A stretch of DNA of 64,000 nucleotides from Purshia tridentata (Eukaryota > Streptophyta > Magnoliopsida > Rosales > Rosaceae). A program made the position numbers and the translations under genes. Positions 20,852 to 32,371 of this stretch are shown piece by piece. The DNA lies in NCBI GenBank assembly GCA_003254885.1, contig QANT01005631.1, positions 16,609-80,608 of the forward strand, read 5' to 3'. The stretch's first letter is position 1; each line of letters opens with the position of its first letter. A model generated the notes under the pieces. That model was given only the letters and a program-made list of their open reading frames with translations, was not told where the DNA came from and ran no database searches.

Positions 20852-23800
20852 TCAGATTCCAATGGCATCAAGGAGTTTAGAGTGTTTAGACACAGAAACT
20901 AGTGAATTGGCTACAATGGCACCACTAGCAGCAACTGCAGGGACTCCAATGCCAGGAAAAGTAGAATCTCCACAGCAATAAAGCTGAGGGATGGGAGTAG
21001 AATGCCCAGGAAAAGAGTCTTTACCTGCTTCTAGTGCAGGCCCATATGTTCCTCGGTTCCTTCTAAGAAACCTTTGATGTGTCAATGGAGATCCAACTAA
21101 CTTAACCTCACATTTCTCACGGCTAAAGCCAGGACCAACTGCACGCTCCACAGCTCTCCACATAACCTGAATTACAAATGAATCATCAAATATAATATTT
21201 CGAGCCATATTTCGAACTTGACTTAGAGAAACATGAACGTTCTACGTATCAATACTCTCAGCTGATCAACAGAGTTTTCAGAAACCTGAATGGTAAGTGG
21301 TAACAGAATTTGATTTATGAATTTATGCACTATCGTCTATCAGCATATGACTACTTGACTGAATCAACAAAACTAAAATTTTATGGCCAACTTTTAGTAA
21401 ATTTATTCTATTCAGATAAGGATTCATCAAGAGCTACAGCATCAATAAATCAAATGACAAGACATGCAGGTAGCTATATGTAAGTACCTCAGATCTTTCA
21501 GCTTTGAGCTCTTTGTATGCAGAGCTTTTACGGTCCAATCCTTTCCACAAATCAAAGGGTTCAGTTCCTGGAAGATAAGCATGTAAAACATGTTTCCCAG
21601 GCGGTGCCAGATCAGGACTTAGTACACTAGGTACAGATATCAAAACAACATTCTGATCAGCATCAACTCCTCTATCCCAATCATTGACAACTATATGATG
21701 AATACCCAAGTCCTCACGTATGCCCTGGTTGATAAGAAGCATTTTGATCAACAATTATTTGGATGTGGGAAAAAAGATAGAAAATTAATGAATTTGCATG
21801 GAATACAGTGTATAAGTTATTTCTCACTTTCTAGAAAACTAAAGGGGTATCTTGGGGTGATCCAATTGACAGTTTGGATCATCATATATATCAAATTGTA
21901 GGTAAGCCCCAACGATGTGGCCATTTCTTTTCTTAAAATGAGAACATCATTTCTACAAGTTTTCCACACATTTTACATATATGTAATGTATAAAAACTAT
22001 ATATATAGAGGGAGAGAGCTCTAAAAACAGAAGGTTCGGGTCATCTGCTCCTCTGACATTTTTAATTAATTTTTATATCTCTGGCTCTTTCACATCTCAT
22101 TTTATTGAAAAGTCCATACGTAATAACTAGCTTTCTGTCATGGCAACAGATTCTGTATTCATACTCTAAGACCTGTCACCTAGTCTAGTTTTTACATCGA
22201 AGGCCCACATACAAGGTAAGAGATGAAGCCTACACTTGAGGGTGCTATTGAAGTAGGTGTGTTGAGTATGGATCAACTAAGATGTGAAACCAATTTCTGA
22301 AGATTAAAGAATTCTGCTTGAGTGTGCTTGAAGGCCACTCAAGCAGATTGGAACAGTGAGCATGGGTTTGATTAATTGAGTTTTCCATTTGGGCAGAAAT
22401 CAAGCCTGCCCGAGCAGGTGGCACAGGTTTTGAAGACCTAATCTTATGGAGTATAAATATGTTGTTATTAAGCCCTTAGCCACAGATTGGGAGTTGAAAG
22501 CTTAGAGAGTTTCATTTTGTGAGCTTGTGAGAATGGGTGTACTTGGGGTTCTCTATAGAGAACTGGGTTGAGAGGAGAGATCATTGTTGTGTGATAAGGA
22601 ACCAAAAAGTTCTTCAGTTGTAATCTTCTTCTGCTCTGTTGGTTTAGTGAATTCCTTTCTCCTGTGGACGCAGATTTGATGTGAAAAAAATAAATCTGGT
22701 GTTCTTTGGTTGGTTGGGGTGAACCACATAAACTTGGTGTTCTTTGGTAGTTTGTGCTTGTTATTTTCTTCTTGGTATTGTTTCCTGCATTTGGTTTGTG
22801 TCTTGGGTTAGGGAGTAAGGTATGGTAATTCCTGAACAAGATGAACTTCAACATTTCTTAAGAGCTTAAGCATTTAAATGAAGCAACTTATGCAAATTTC
22901 TATCATCAGGACATGTCAAAGGAAAGAAAAGAACAAATCAATAGATCAGCCACCAGCTAGGCAGCAATGTAGGCATTGTGTGTTTTATGTCATAGAAAGC
23001 TTACATATTAGAAAATATTATTAGTTGCACTGACCCAGGACAATATTAGAGAAAGTAGTTGAAGATTTTCTTCACTGTCGTACGAGGCAACATTATTGCA
23101 TCAATCAATAAACACCGGTATTCAGTTAGAAGACAGGAACATAAAAATGCCCACATGTGCACTGAAGTAAAATAACGTTTTTCTAAACTTAATACATGCA
23201 CAAATTTAGAGAGAGACAGAGAGAGACAGAGAGTTTTTGGATCACATTATTTCATATGTCAGCTTCTAAGATCACTCACCTCTGCATCAAACCCCAAATG
23301 AAGATGCATGAACGACTCACATTGAGGGGTCATCTTAATCCTGTCTTGATATGACTTTGGAGCAATTTCCTTAGGTAATAGATTTAAAGTGTCCCACATA
23401 GAGGCGTTGCTAACAACAGCCTTTTTAGCTCGTATAAACTGCAGCATAAATGTTTCTTCGAAAGTTAAAATGAAGACTATATAAATTAGTTCAAATTAAC
23501 TTTATAGTCTATTTCATGCACATAATTTACTCACTTGACCACTTCTTAGCTTGACTCCAGTGGCTCGACCATTTTCCACAACAATCTTTTCCACATGACT
23601 TCCTAGAGATATCCTTCCACCAAACTTCTGCGTTCCCCGGACAAGAGCATCAACAATTGCACCACTTCCTTGAAGAGGATATTCAAGACAGGAACCTGGC
23701 TTATACCATTCTGCAAACATGTAAATCTGAAAAATTGGAGAACAAAGTATTAGGTGACGTTGTAGTCATATGACAACATCTTATAGTAAAAGTAAATTTA

Positions 23801-26688
23801 TGTTTAAAGGCAGCGATCAAGAAAGAACAAATAATGTGACGTAGAACCAAATTTAAACTGTTATCACTTAAACATGCACTTCAAGACATCCTCAAACATG
23901 CATAGAAAAATAAAATTAAACTGCAATAGCCAAAGCTGTGAAATTTATGATATGAAGATATTAAGATGAAAGATAAGTATTTGAAGGACAATCTGCACCC
24001 GCCTAAGAGTTACACACTACATATTTGAAAGCCCTGACTATTGACTAATCCGTAATTCTGATTTCATAGGGAGTCAGTACATTGTAGTGACTATGTATTA
24101 GCATTTAGAAATGCCAGATATTGTTCAACACAAAAACCAAAAGTAGCCTAGCATAATTGTGAATGTAAGTTCATGAACCAAATGGAACTTATTGCATGTA
24201 ACAAGTTGGACAACAAGCCCAGAACTCAAAAGAAGCTTCTAAGTTCTAACAAACTGTGCTATGCATAGTTATAACAAACCCAAAGAGCTTCAATAGGACT
24301 TAAGGCACATTAGTTACCATCTCTGCTGAAAGTATACCATTAGATTTCACCCCAGCAAGCAAGAAGGCCAGTAGGTCCACCCAATTACGTATAAAAGGAT
24401 CTTTCAGTTCTAATGAGTCCATGATTTCTGAAAACGGCCTGAGAAGCTTTGTGGCACCAAGTGCTCCCTGAGGTCCCATTTGGACAAAAGATTTCAAAAG
24501 AGAGGGAGCATATCTAGCTCCAGCAGTAGAAAGAACACCCAAATCCCCTCGGATTGAAAGTGGAGGCAGAGCCATAGCAGCTGCAGATAATGGAAGAATG
24601 GAATCCTGTAGAAGATTTGCATTTTTCATATAAGACTTACGAAGTAACAAAGGAGAACTGCAGAAACAAGAATATGTGTGTATATAATACAATGTACGTG
24701 TGTCATTTTAAAATAATTCATATATTCCAGTATGATATTTCTAAAGGTCAAAGGATATCAGCAAATTTTATGGTAAGAACATTTTTCTTTATTTCAATGA
24801 AAATATTAAAGATAGTTATGTCCAAATAATTTCCCTCATTATTGATATACTCACAAGAAGTTTTTTCCATTCTTGAACAGTATTTGCACCTCCATACTTC
24901 TCAAGGTCCTGGAAGGGGGGAAAAACCAAAAGTAGTGAATAAAAACTCCTCTTTGACAATAAACTGCTCATTGAATTTATTTTTGGGACAAACTAACCAT
25001 TAGAAAGAGGTTAGATAGATGCAGTAATAAAGGGGATGGGAAATAATCTACCAACATGCAAGTTTATTGGTTAATGATAGCTACAAATTGCTCTTTGTTA
25101 CTTGAGTTCACATGAGTAGTTTAGGTTTCAAGTCTCTTTTTGTTTGATAAAATAGTTTAGGTTTCATGACTATATAACTTCATACATGGGAGGATTAGGA
25201 ATGGCCTGATAGATATATGAGCAATAATCAACCTCATAATACAAGCCAATGCTTAAAATGATGAAACATCAACAAATTCACAACCAAACTCCACCTTGTA
25301 AAATTCTGTGGGACCAATGCGCGACAGAAATTCACCTTCAGGTATGCAGACCTTCCATGAATCGTAACTGGCACAAGGAATTGTTTCACCCAATGCATCC
25401 AGAACCTGAATATCATGCAGTATAACAATTCTAAGTACCATGAGTTGGATTCTAAGTGCTATACTTATGCAGAGGATAAAGAATTCTATTTTTTTACCAC
25501 TTTTTGAACACTACAATCAAATGACAGAAGTAGCTAAACCCTAGAATCAATCATGTGGTCTGTTCATTCTGTTTGAAGAAAGAGATCAAATTTATAAAGC
25601 ATTGGCTTATACATTCCTTTAAGTGTCAACTCTAGGAATAATTTTTTTGCGGCCTTTTCCGGAAAACAGCCTAATGTTTCAACTTATGTTGCACTAAATA
25701 AAAGGGAAAAATATCAAGTGTGTTGATTATATCAGCTAGTGACCTGTGTCAAGATAACTGATACATGCCAAGCATATTTGTACAATGATTTGAGCTTGAA
25801 TTGACATTTAGACTGTTTTTATCCATTTTTGTTGGACTGAAAATTTTGCTATCAATAGCAAGAAACTTTTAAAAAATAATAGAAAGCAATACTTGACTGA
25901 CACAAAATGAGTCCATATCACAATGACTGAAAAGCAACAAAAGAACAATGAAGGAACAAGTTACTTGTCCAAGAGGATTAGCCTGAGGGCCTCTTGATTG
26001 AAAACCAGAGAACAAAGATGGGCCAGAGTCAAATTTAAAGCCTTTAATCTCAAATGAATGAGCAGCACCCCCAGGTAGATCATGACTCTCTAAGACGAGA
26101 ACATCTTGCTGGTATCTAGCCAAAAGCCCGGCGCAACACAATCCACCAATACCACTTCCAATGACTACAACATCACCCTCTGGCTTCCCTGCAAAACAAA
26201 CGGAGACAATTGTGATACCAACTGAAACAACTATGTTTATCTTATATTATAAAAATGTGCCTTTTAGCAGAAATCTATCAAAAGAAGAAAGAAAATAAAA
26301 GAATGTAAAAAATTGTTTAGTAGAATCCAGTTTGGTAATGGAGACCAAACTGGAGTTTGAAAGCAACAAAGAGGGAAGCAATTTACAAACACAATACCAA
26401 ATGGGGTGACAAAGCAGAAGCTAATATCTAACATCCCAGACACTACTTAAAAACTTCAAACTCTTAACACTTGGGTTAGCCATTGAAGAAGAACCCATAG
26501 AGAGAGAGAGAGAGACCTGGGAAGGCTTTCTTTTCTTTAACAGAGACAGACCCAGTTGAAGAGGGCACCTGACTGACGGAATTTCGCGCCAAAACGGATT
26601 TTCTGACTCTGGTTGAGGATTTAAGAGTGGGAGAGAGAGGTTGGAACTGTAGAGTAATTGGGAATGCGGCCATTGCATTTGCAGCCAT
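20852..26688 (-). CDS. carotenoid-isomerase-like FAD/NAD(P)-binding oxidoreductase, plastid (At1g57770 type)
   Basis: Flavoprotein related to CRTISO / phytoene-desaturase enzymes; the substrate of this branch is not firmly established. Nine exons (26688-26517, 26188-25965, 25405-25295, 24908-24855, 24605-24318, 23726-23535, 23438-23280, 21724-21488, 21166-20852) sum to 1752 nt, giving 583 residues. Residues 1-57 look like a transit peptide. The dinucleotide fold is VVVIGSGIGGLCCAGLLA, followed by the LPGGAAHSFE flavin motif and FDSGPSLFSG. The C-terminal FAD-binding motif is YCCGDSTFPGIGVPAVAASG. It differs from true CRTISO in these signatures (LPGGAAHS rather than the IPGGSSGY type). The ATG at 26688 is the first in frame. 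The 1.5-kb intron between exons 7 and 8 holds an antisense copia LTR fragment. Exon 1 ends beside a CT repeat. Confidence 0.92.
22243..22853 (+). mobile_element. Ty1-copia type LTR fragment in an intron
   Basis: About 611 bp beginning TGCTATTGAAG and ending CTTCAACA, i.e. near-matching inverted ends of the TGTTGAAG...CTTCAACA kind. A purine-rich tract ACTTGAGGG stands directly left, as at the 3' end of copia internal regions. Inside are a TATA box TATAAATA (22452-22459) and, near the 3' end, a stretch with GTGGACGCAG and GGTGAACCACAT typical of copia LTRs. No gag/pol is present, so it is a 3' LTR remnant. It lies antisense to the host gene, between exons 7 and 8. Confidence 0.7.
26499..26514 (-). 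repeat. (CT)8 microsatellite touching a 5' splice site
   Basis: Intron 1 of the CRTISO-like gene begins GT and continues directly as (CT)8. Read-through would encode Leu-Ser repeats. Confidence 0.85.
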
Positions 26689-27345
26689 AAACAATAAGTG
26701 AGAATAAAACTGTTTCCTTTCTTTACATATCAGTGCTCAGTTTTCAGTTCTAACAGTGAAATTGTCACTTACTAAGCGTTGGTTGGTTCTTTTTTTAGCG
26801 TAGACTTGTAGTTTTGAAGGTACCCACGTCTGTCAAATGTAATCCATCGTTTGTTTTTATGACTGATTTCCTTCAACTTCAAGACTGCGGGTGTGGGGCC
26901 CAAATGTCTCAATTTGTTTCAGCCTTTCATTCTAATCTGTTTCTTTGTCCACTTGTCTACTGTCCAAGTCCAACGGGTGAATAGAAAACCCCCATAACCA
27001 AAAGTAAAAACAAATTTCATTTATCACATGGGGTCCACGTCGAAAAAAAAGAGACCCACTAGTGTCACATATGCATTTAACGACGGATTTAACAGAGTGT
27101 AGGCGGAACTTATGTGAAATTGTGATGGTCAAACGGACCATACGTTATGTAAATGGTGGCTGTAGTATTTTGTAATTGATCCAAAAGAAAACTGAACTTC
27201 ACAAATTCAGATACATACCAATTGAAACAAAAGAAATGAAAGAACAAATCCCCCTCTACATATGACACTTACTGCAACATATTTGGGGGAATACAGCATT
27301 TAGAGAACTAAATTTAAGAATTAAGAAACTGAAATTTAACTTATA
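26689..27345. other. CRTISO-like promoter and BSD gene 3' flank
   Basis: Intergenic 0.65 kb. It holds the promoter of the CRTISO-like gene on the left and the BSD 3' UTR on the right. No gene or repeat is seen. Confidence 0.5.
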
Positions 27346-28875
27346 TCAAGCTTTAGCAGGTTGATCATCATCATCCTCAATATCCCAGCTCAAGTCTTCT
27401 TCTTCTTCAGCTGTACTGAGCCGCTTCCGCAGCTCAGCTCTGTTAGGACTTCCACTTCCACTTCCACTATGGCTGCCTTTTTTGTCATCAATGCTGCTAA
27501 GATCCTCAATCTCATCCCAGCCAAGGTCTTCTTCCTCAGGCGTAGACGACTGGTTTGAAACAACTACAACATCACTATCTTTACTAAATTCAGCAGCCTC
27601 ATTCTTCCCCTCCAAAACCACCTTCTCATCAGCCTTTGACACCCAAGCTTTCTTCTCAGAATCCCCCTCTACATGCATTTTCTGCTCAGGCTCTTTACCA
27701 TCACTCAACTCCACAACACTTCCTTTGGTCCCATCATCCATTTTAGAACCCTCCCCTCCCTTCTCATCAACAATGCTAGAAGTCCCACCTTGTGATTCCT
27801 CAACACAACTCTCTTCCTTGACAATTTTTTTCTCAGAATCTTTAGCAACCAACTCCCTATCCGCCGCTAAATCGCCTTCCGGCGCCACATTAGCCTCTTC
27901 ACCAATACTGCTCACCTCTCCCACATTACTGGAACTCTTGTCTCCAAACTCATTACCAACCCTCAACCCCATGTCCTTCACAGCTTTACCAACATCTTCA
28001 GCAGCCACTTCAGTATTGTTTTTCGCTGAATTCGCTTTCGACCCCACATTACTCACATTATCATCGTACTCATCATCATCAACATCCCAACTCAATTCCT
28101 CATCCTCTTCAATCGAAATGGCCCGCTTCACAAGATTAGCTCTAACATCTTCAGCTTGCTTAAGCTTATGAACCCTATAAAAGTACCTACACCAAAACGT
28201 TTCATGATCAACACCATTCGGAACAACCCTTTTGTAAACACTCTCCAAAGCTCCATTTTCTTCAAACAACCCCTCAATTTCTTCACTTTTATCTTCCAAA
28301 ACAAACCCTACTCTCCATTTCTCAAACTCATCCAAATCCTCAGGTTCCTCACAGAATGTGCTGGCGTCACCCTGAATTGCTCGGACCTGAGATTCGAACC
28401 TACTGTACCGTTTCGAATTCAACCCCTGTTGGGAGCTATTATAGCTTTGGCTGTTGTTGGTATCAGAGGAATCCGATTCATGATCAGCGGCGAGGATCGT
28501 GTCCGTACCCTGAGAGATGATCTGGGCCGTCCCTTTCAGCACGGTATTCCCGAACTCATCGATGACGTGCCCAACTGACTCCAACGAGCCATGAGCTACC
28601 TCGATCTCTTTCTTCAGACCCAACCCGAATTCCTGCAAGTCGCGACGGTAGGTCTCGATGACGGACTCGGATTTGGTAGCTAGGGTTTTGATCAGATCAC
28701 CAAACATCCACCCGCCACTGTTGCCACTTGGGTTTGGATTGGGTTGGGTTGGTGGGGATTTCGGATCTGGGTGTTCTTGTTCCTGTTCCTGGTTGTCATG
28801 AGACCCGGATTCGGATTCGGATTCGGAATTTGGAGGATCTGGGTCGTCAGCGAATACGGACTTGAAGAAATTCAT
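27346..28875 (-). CDS. BSD-domain-containing acidic protein
   Basis: Single-exon gene of 509 residues. The N-terminus is Ser/Glu/Pro-rich and low complexity. Residues ~55-110 hold a GGWMFGDLIKTLATKSES segment with a likely helical stretch (FGLGLKKEIEVAHGSLESV). The BSD domain (~205-255) contains FEKWRVGF and the family F-W pair in HETFWCRYFYRVHKL. The remainder is very acidic and probably disordered. It contains three related acidic motifs with a central Trp: ELSWDVDDDE (~262), LGWDEIED (~453) and LSWDIEDDDD near the end (~495). BSD domains occur in TFIIH p62-like and synapse-associated proteins; the role of this plant type is unknown. The frame is intact. Confidence 0.9.
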   Translation of the reverse strand: MNFFKSVFADDPDPPNSESESESGSHDNQEQEQEHPDPKSPPTQPNPNPSGNSGGWMFGDLIKTLATKSESVIETYRRDLQEFGLGLKKEIEVAHGSLESVGHVIDEFGNTVLKGTAQIISQGTDTILAADHESDSSDTNNSQSYNSSQQGLNSKRYSRFESQVRAIQGDASTFCEEPEDLDEFEKWRVGFVLEDKSEEIEGLFEENGALESVYKRVVPNGVDHETFWCRYFYRVHKLKQAEDVRANLVKRAISIEEDEELSWDVDDDEYDDNVSNVGSKANSAKNNTEVAAEDVGKAVKDMGLRVGNEFGDKSSSNVGEVSSIGEEANVAPEGDLAADRELVAKDSEKKIVKEESCVEESQGGTSSIVDEKGGEGSKMDDGTKGSVVELSDGKEPEQKMHVEGDSEKKAWVSKADEKVVLEGKNEAAEFSKDSDVVVVSNQSSTPEEEDLGWDEIEDLSSIDDKKGSHSGSGSGSPNRAELRKRLSTAEEEEDLSWDIEDDDDQPAKA

Positions 28876-30169
28876 GGAGGATTTTTTGAGGAAGCAGATA
28901 GATTGGGAATTACCAGAAAATGTGAAAAGAGAGACGGGTTGGAATTGGATTGAGGTTATGGAAATTTAGGTAGATTGTGTTACCAGACGCTGGGTGCGCA
29001 GTGCGCATCAGTGAGGTGGATGGTCAATGTCTGGTCTCTGGGCCTCTGGCTGATATATGAGCTCAGATAAGCAGATGAACCGGTGAATGGTAAGTCAATG
29101 GGCCTATGGCATTTTGGCAAATGGAGGTTCTAAAGAAACCCCGCAGTTTTCTTTTCAAACCCTACACAAACCTTTTTTGTTTTAAAAATGTTTCAATTTT
29201 ATTCTCAATTAGAAAAAATAAATAAACAACAATATAGCCACCCCCCATCCCGCATGAAACATATAGATAACTACATTTCTCTATACATTCACTTGTTATA
29301 TATATATATATACAAATTGACGTTTCAACGTGCGGATCTACATTTTTTTCTCCTTTCCTCTTTAGGAGTGGTTGAGTTTTTCTTAATTAATTGTAATTCA
29401 ATAATTGAAAGAGATGAGTGAATAATGAGGGAAAATAAGGTATGTATATAGCAGCCATTTTAAATTAAGAAGCAAATATCTCAAACTATAATTAATTAAG
29501 GGGAAAAAAAACTATAATTAACAAAAAAAGGACAAAATTGACATTTTCAAGGTAAAATTAAGGGGAAAAAAAACTATAATTAACAAAAAAAGTCAAGTAT
29601 ATCAAAAAAAGGACAAAATTGACATTTTCAAGGTAAATAAACTAATTAATATCAAACTACATTGGATCTGAAGATGTAATTCCACACATATAGAAATAAT
29701 GTTCAGACGGACACATTAAAACTCTGGTAAATGATCTTCGATCAGTCAATGCCCATATATATATATGTATGCCTTCCTTGTGCGATGCCCATCATAAGTT
29801 GCAGCAGAAGAAGAAAAAAGGTACTCTTCCTCCATGTGTACACTATGCCACTAACAATCCTCTTAATTAAGCTCTTCTCCCTGTAATTAAAACCAGCTTC
29901 AACCCAAATTAAATCACTTCCCAAAGTTTTCCTTTTCTTTCTATAATTTCAAGAATTTTTTATATATTTTTATGAAGAAAATAAATAAGTAAGAAAAAAG
30001 GGTTTGGCACATTAATTACCCATTAACCATATATTTTCACCTTCTTGCTCTTCTAATTAATAATTAATTAATCAAACTCCCTTATCCCCCTCAATTGATC
30101 CTAGATTTGATCCAAGCTCCACTCACTAATCATTGCATGTAATATATATGGATTTTATCTTTGTCGATC
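28876..30169. other. BSD promoter and GATL 3' flank with tandem AT repeats
   Basis: Between two minus-strand genes. The BSD promoter lies near 28876-29100. The AT-rich remainder contains a duplicated block (29495-29637, listed separately) and an AT dinucleotide stretch near 29297-29311. No gene is seen. Confidence 0.5.
29495..29637. repeat. tandem duplication of ~60 bp, second copy interrupted
   Basis: The first unit (29495-29556) runs from ATTAAGGGGAAAAAAAAC to TTTTCAAGGTAAA. The second copy (from ~29557) is the same, but about 19 nt are inserted in its middle (29592-29611), themselves ending in another A run and GG. This is consistent with replication slippage at A runs. Confidence 0.75.
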
Positions 30170-31344
30170 TCATTCTTCCAGATAATGAGTGGATGAACGG
30201 TAGAGATCGTATGGGGCCCAAAGATGATCAACGGTGCAGGGCTTTCTGGAATCTAACCTCAACCATGGCTTGCCTTTGCCACTCCAATGAAGCAGGCTAA
30301 TGGGCCCAGGATGCAAACTCCTACACTTGCCTTCAAGATTGTCCCCACCAAGCCCATGTTGGTTCCACCTATGATTAACGGCCCTGATTTCTCCAGCCAA
30401 CACCAACAAAAATGGTGGCAAAGAGCCCAAGTGATAAATCCTCTTTTGCTTCTGCACAGCCATCCACTCCTCCATTTTCTTTGTGTACCCTCCTTGCCTC
30501 CATTTGTCCACATCCACCACCATAACTCCTGTGTTGAAATAACAAGGTTTTCGACCCTCAAATGTCTTGGACAATACTGGGTCTGACCAGAACAATTGTG
30601 TGAAGTAATTGGTAAAGTTTGCATGGCAGTATTCTGGTGCAGCCAATACCTGTTTAATTGTCCAGAGAATGACCAACATAACATTATTAATCTTTTAATT
30701 TGCATGCGACAAATATTTGCTTACGTACTTATCTAGTATTTGTTCATCTTAAAAATCCAATGAAAACCTACCTTGCCCTCCAAGTCAACCTTCCATAACT
30801 TAGCAACGTCGTCCACAACCACAAGGTCTGAGTCCAAGTATATAACCCTTTTCACATCAGCAGGGATGATATCCGCCAAATAAATTCTTGCATAGTTCAA
30901 GGGTTGGTCCAAGGCTTGGCGTATAGACTTTGATATTTTTCCTCGCACGCGGTTTGATTCAAAACGATACACATTGAATTTCAGGTACGGGAACGTGGAT
31001 TTGATGTTGGAGAGTACGTCAGGCTCGAAGCGAGCCCACAGGAAGTGGAACTCAACCATCTCCGGGCACGTGGAATGCTGTAGAATGGAAAACACAGCAG
31101 CCATGGTGCCTCTTAGGTAATTGGAGTCCAGTGTCATGGCAATGTGGATCTTCTCCTCCTGGCATCCGTCCCCATTGCGAAACGCCGGGGCTTCCCGGAA
31201 GATGTTGACATCCGGGGAGGGCTTCCGGATGAGGCCGAGGCGAATGCCTGTGGTGGTGGCAGCCGCGGCAAGGCGGTGGTGGTGGAAGATGAGGAAGAGG
31301 AGGAAAGACAGGAGGCCAATAGGGTTTGAGGAGGAGGAGGCCAT
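30170..31344 (-). CDS. galacturonosyltransferase-like protein (GATL), glycosyltransferase family 8
   Basis: Golgi/secretory-pathway GT8 enzyme of the GATL clade, associated with pectin and xylan synthesis in Arabidopsis. Two exons (31344-30772, 30649-30170) sum to 1053 nt, giving 350 residues, the family's usual length. The N-terminus has a hydrophobic signal segment ([10 protein letters not shown]) and no long stem. GT8 features are [20 protein letters not shown], the metal-binding DSD in [51 protein letters not shown] and the C-terminal HWSGKGKPW followed by DHLWAPYDL. The gene has one intron between LEGK and VLAAPEYC. Many GATL genes in Arabidopsis are intronless, so this structure is a useful clue to its subgroup. 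Confidence 0.94.
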
Positions 31345-32371
31345 CCTGTCCTTAATGGGAAAAAAGGTGGAGGTGGGTCAAGGATGAAGAGCAGGATCAG
31401 GGAGAGTGGTAGCCATTGCTAGGCTGGTTGAGAGAAGGTTTAGGAAGGAGAGAGGTTACAAATTAATGGGTTGATATATAAAAATAATTGGGAACAAGGT
31501 AGGGGGGTTGGTGGGATTGTGAGGAAGAGAAGATTCCTCGGAGGAATAAGGTAAGCTACTACCCCATGGTTGCAAAATCATGCATGCGTAAGGCATTAAT
31601 AACCTAAAATTGTTTGTTTCTTGAAGATCAATTTTTTATTTAATTATTCTATATTGATTAATTTTAGTTCTTTGATATCTACCCTCCATTTTTTTTGCCT
31701 CCTTAAAAGGTGAAGGATGAGGATCTTTAGTCATGATGATATATTGACCAAATAAAGTGAATTTCAAAAAAGATATTCTTTAGTCAAAAACTAGTCATAG
31801 TTTTAATTACAAGTGAATAGTTACAAGATTTGTTACGATTATGTAATAAATATATCGGTAAGAAAATCTTACAGCATTACTTTTAATTTATGAAAAATTA
31901 TTGTGTATGATTGTAAAAGATTATCCGATCAAATTAGTCAAACATGACACATATTTCAATAAAATATAAAAATATATCATTTTTATACCTCAATTTTTTA
32001 TATAAATTTTAGGTTGGGGTTGGAGGTGGAATGTTTATTTTTAGTTTTTTACTTAAGGGCAATAAAGGAAAAAAGTTGAAGGTGGTGTCGAGAGAAATTA
32101 AGGCTGTGTATCTAGAAGCTCTAAAAACACAAAAGTTAACAAGGCCCAGTCACGGCCACGGCGTCCGTTCTAGTGTGGGCTTGTTTATCGGGTCTAAATG
32201 TGGACCAATTCAGCGGCCCAATCGTATTAAATTGACAATTAGGGTTTATCATTTCCCTCTTCTACAACGGCTCCCTAAACCCTCTTTTGGTCAGATCCCA
32301 ATCGTGTAATCTAAGAACGCAGGTTAGGGTTCAGTTAGGGTTTTTCTTCTCTATCTTCTACAGTGAAAAAG
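31345..32371. other. divergent promoter region of GATL and RRP4
   Basis: The genes on either side diverge. The GATL leader is purine-rich; the middle is AT-rich; the last ~230 bp before RRP4 carry promoter motifs listed separately. Confidence 0.5.
32143..32344 (+). promoter_or_regulatory. site II and telobox promoter module of RRP4
   Basis: In 200 bp before the RRP4 ATG there are three TGGGCY/GGCCCA site II elements (32143-32148, 32176-32181, 32215-32220) and three telobox cores: AGGGTTT at 32241-32247 and 32338-32344, and AAACCCT at 32277-32283. In plants this combination marks growth-linked ribosome-biogenesis genes (TCP and telobox-binding factors), which fits an rRNA-processing exosome subunit. 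Confidence 0.65.

Noticed and set aside
22468-22854. 128-codon minus-strand open frame within the CRTISO-like gene region
   Set aside because: It lies entirely in the copia LTR and reads as its antisense. No protein family is recognisable.
27482-28171. 229-codon plus-strand open frame opposite the BSD gene
   Set aside because: It is the Ser/Thr-rich shadow of the Glu/Ser-rich BSD coding frame on the other strand.
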